A DNA stretch of 6,410 nucleotides from Clostridiales bacterium (GTDB taxonomy: Bacteria > Bacillota > Clostridia > Lachnospirales > Lachnospiraceae). A program made the translations under genes and the position numbers. The notes beneath the pieces were generated by a model, which was not told the DNA's origin, made no database searches, and saw nothing but the letters and a program-made list of their open reading frames with translations. Within the stretch, counting starts at the first letter, position 1; the number at the start of each line of letters is the position of its first letter. The DNA is taken from contig JAHZHF010000181.1 of NCBI GenBank assembly GCA_019420405.1, positions 1-6,410 of the forward strand, written 5' to 3'. Of the stretch, positions 5,128-6,410 are shown piece by piece.

Positions 5128-6351
5128 ATGAAGAAAAGTGTGATCGTAGGACAGTCCGGCGGCCCGACTGCCGTAATTAATGCAAGCCTGTACGGAGTTG
5201 TGCGGGAGGCTCTTAAGCAGGAGGAGGCGTTTGACAAGGTATACGGCATGATCAACGGGATCGAAGGTTTCTTAAACGGGCAGATCATGGATATGAAACC
5301 GCTGGAGAAGTCGGGAGAACTGGAACTGATCCGGACGACGCCGGGCTCTTATCTGGGATCGTGCAGATACAAACTGCCGGAGGAGCTGGATGATCCGGTA
5401 TACGGGAAACTGTTTGAGAGATTTGAAGAATACGGGATCGGGTGCTTCTTCTATATCGGCGGGAATGATTCTATGGATACGGTGAGCAAGCTGTCGCGCT
5501 GGGCGGAGAAACATGGAAGTGATATTCGTTTTATAGGGGTTCCGAAGACGATTGATAATGATCTGGTGAATACGGATCATACGCCAGGGTACGGAAGTGC
5601 GGCGAAATATGTGGCGACAACTGTGAGAGAGATCGGAGTGGATGCTTCTGTCTATGATAATAAGAAGTCTGTGACAATTGTGGAAATCATGGGACGCCAT
5701 GCCGGATGGCTGACTGCAGCCGGGGTGCTGGCACGCAAGTACGATGGAGATAATCCGGTGCTTATTTATCTGCCGGAGACCGCTTTTGATCCGGAGCGCT
5801 TTATAAAGGACGTGGAGAGAGCGCTTGAAAAGACGTCTAACCTTGTCGTGTGTATCTCGGAGGGAATCAATGACGGAAAGGGAACATTTATCTGTGAACT
5901 CGCAAGCGACGTGGGAGTGGATACATTCGGGCATAAGATGCTGACAGGATCCGGAAAATATCTGGAGAATCTGGTGAAAGAGCGCTTGGGTGTGAAGGTG
6001 CGTTCCATCGAGCTGAACGTGAGCCAGAGATGTTCTTCGTCCATGCTCTCCGCTGTGGATCTGACGGAAGCGGCCGAGTCCGGTGCATCCGGCGTGCAGG
6101 CTGCACTCGCAGGTGAGACAGGGAAGATGGTTGCCTTCCGGCGGCGTGAGGGCCGGGAGTACGGTCTTGATTATGTGACGGAAGATGTGGATCTGATCTG
6201 CAATAAGGAGAAGACCGTGCCGCTTGAGTGGATTACAGGGGATGGCTCGGATATCGGGCAGGAATTTATTGACTATGCGCTTCCACTTATTCAGGGAGAA
6301 GTGGAGGTGCCGTCTGAGAACGGGCTGCCGCTGTTTGCATATCGGAGATAA
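5128..6351 (+). CDS. pfp: 6-phosphofructokinase, pyrophosphate-dependent type
   Basis: A 407-residue member of the PfkA superfamily, phosphorylating fructose 6-phosphate to fructose 1,6-bisphosphate in glycolysis. Visible motifs are GQSGGPTAVINAS (8-20), GGNDSMDT (111-118), PKTIDNDL (139-146) with the catalytic Asp143, EIMGRHAGWL (186-195) and ISEG (243-246). In ATP enzymes the two donor-deciding positions are both Gly (GGDGS and PGTIDND). Here they are Asp114 and Lys140, the combination typical of pyrophosphate-using enzymes, so the phosphoryl donor is probably PPi and the reaction reversible. The length is longer than bacterial ATP-PFK (about 320) and fits the PPi group. The start follows AAGGAGG (5115-5121) by six bases. 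The stop is a tandem TAA-TGA, and the long-hairpin repeat starts five bases after the TAA and may help end the transcript. Donor use is predicted, not shown. Confidence 0.93.
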   Translation: MKKSVIVGQSGGPTAVINASLYGVVREALKQEEAFDKVYGMINGIEGFLNGQIMDMKPLEKSGELELIRTTPGSYLGSCRYKLPEELDDPVYGKLFERFEEYGIGCFFYIGGNDSMDTVSKLSRWAEKHGSDIRFIGVPKTIDNDLVNTDHTPGYGSAAKYVATTVREIGVDASVYDNKKSVTIVEIMGRHAGWLTAAGVLARKYDGDNPVLIYLPETAFDPERFIKDVERALEKTSNLVVCISEGINDGKGTFICELASDVGVDTFGHKMLTGSGKYLENLVKERLGVKVRSIELNVSQRCSSSMLSAVDLTEAAESGASGVQAALAGETGKMVAFRRREGREYGLDYVTEDVDLICNKEKTVPLEWITGDGSDIGQEFIDYALPLIQGEVEVPSENGLPLFAYRR

Positions 6352-6355
6352 TGAA

Positions 6356-6410
6356 CAGCTATTTAGTGCACTAACATTTTCTGCCCAAATGTGTCCGGAA
6401 GCGGAGCGGA
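6356..6410. repeat. Second copy of the long-hairpin repeat, left end only
   Basis: The 55 bases before the window edge match the ends of the element at 179-531. Against the reverse complement of its right end there are 24 identical bases (6356-6379), 13 mostly different bases, then 11 identical bases (6393-6403), with no gap needed. Against its left end, GGAAGCGGAGCGGA (6397-6410) matches 13 of 14 bases, and the distance from CAG to GGAAGCG is 41 in both. The match to the inner left arm suggests the same orientation as the first copy. It contains the perfect palindrome TTAGTGCACTAA (6363-6374). The rest lies outside the window. Confidence 0.8.

Overview
The window looks like chromosome from an anaerobic Bacillota, most likely a Lachnospiraceae-type clostridium. 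This is inferred from the strong AGGAGG-type ribosome binding sites, the sigma-A-like promoters, a rubrerythrin, a pyrophosphate-type phosphofructokinase, and a PadR regulator paired with a membrane protein that carries a 'permease prefix' domain. No database search was possible, so the taxonomy is an inference.

Layout. Positions 1-531 hold no supportable gene. They contain a short GC-rich hairpin (117-174) followed by a striking 353-base imperfect inverted repeat (179-531) that can fold along almost its whole length. Next is a consensus promoter (538-566) buried in a two-tier palindrome, the likely operator for autoregulation, and then a leader of about 155 bases that may be structured. This drives a tightly packed three-gene operon on the + strand: a PadR-family repressor (730-1077), a SEDS (FtsW/RodA/SpoVE)-like membrane protein with an N-terminal HAAS-like prefix domain (1074-2513), and a small FMN-binding split-barrel protein of the pyridoxamine-phosphate-oxidase superfamily (2510-3010). 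Both gene junctions are ATGA overlaps. A perfect 15-bp hairpin ends the operon and serves the convergent rubrerythrin gene as well.

On the minus strand are rubrerythrin (3142-3738) and a family-2 glycosyltransferase (3896-4912), separated by a clear intrinsic terminator. A 215-base divergent region (4913-5127) carries back-to-back promoters whose -35 boxes overlap. It separates the glycosyltransferase from a PPi-type 6-phosphofructokinase (5128-6351, +). Five bases after the phosphofructokinase stop, a second copy of the long-hairpin repeat begins and runs off the window (6356-6410).

The genes do not form one pathway. The operon looks like a PadR-controlled envelope or stress module, rubrerythrin is an oxygen/peroxide defence protein, the glycosyltransferase makes surface glycans, and the phosphofructokinase is glycolytic. 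The least explained signals are the paired long-hairpin repeats bracketing the block, the nested PadR operator, and a SEDS-like protein that appears to lack canonical catalytic-region residues.
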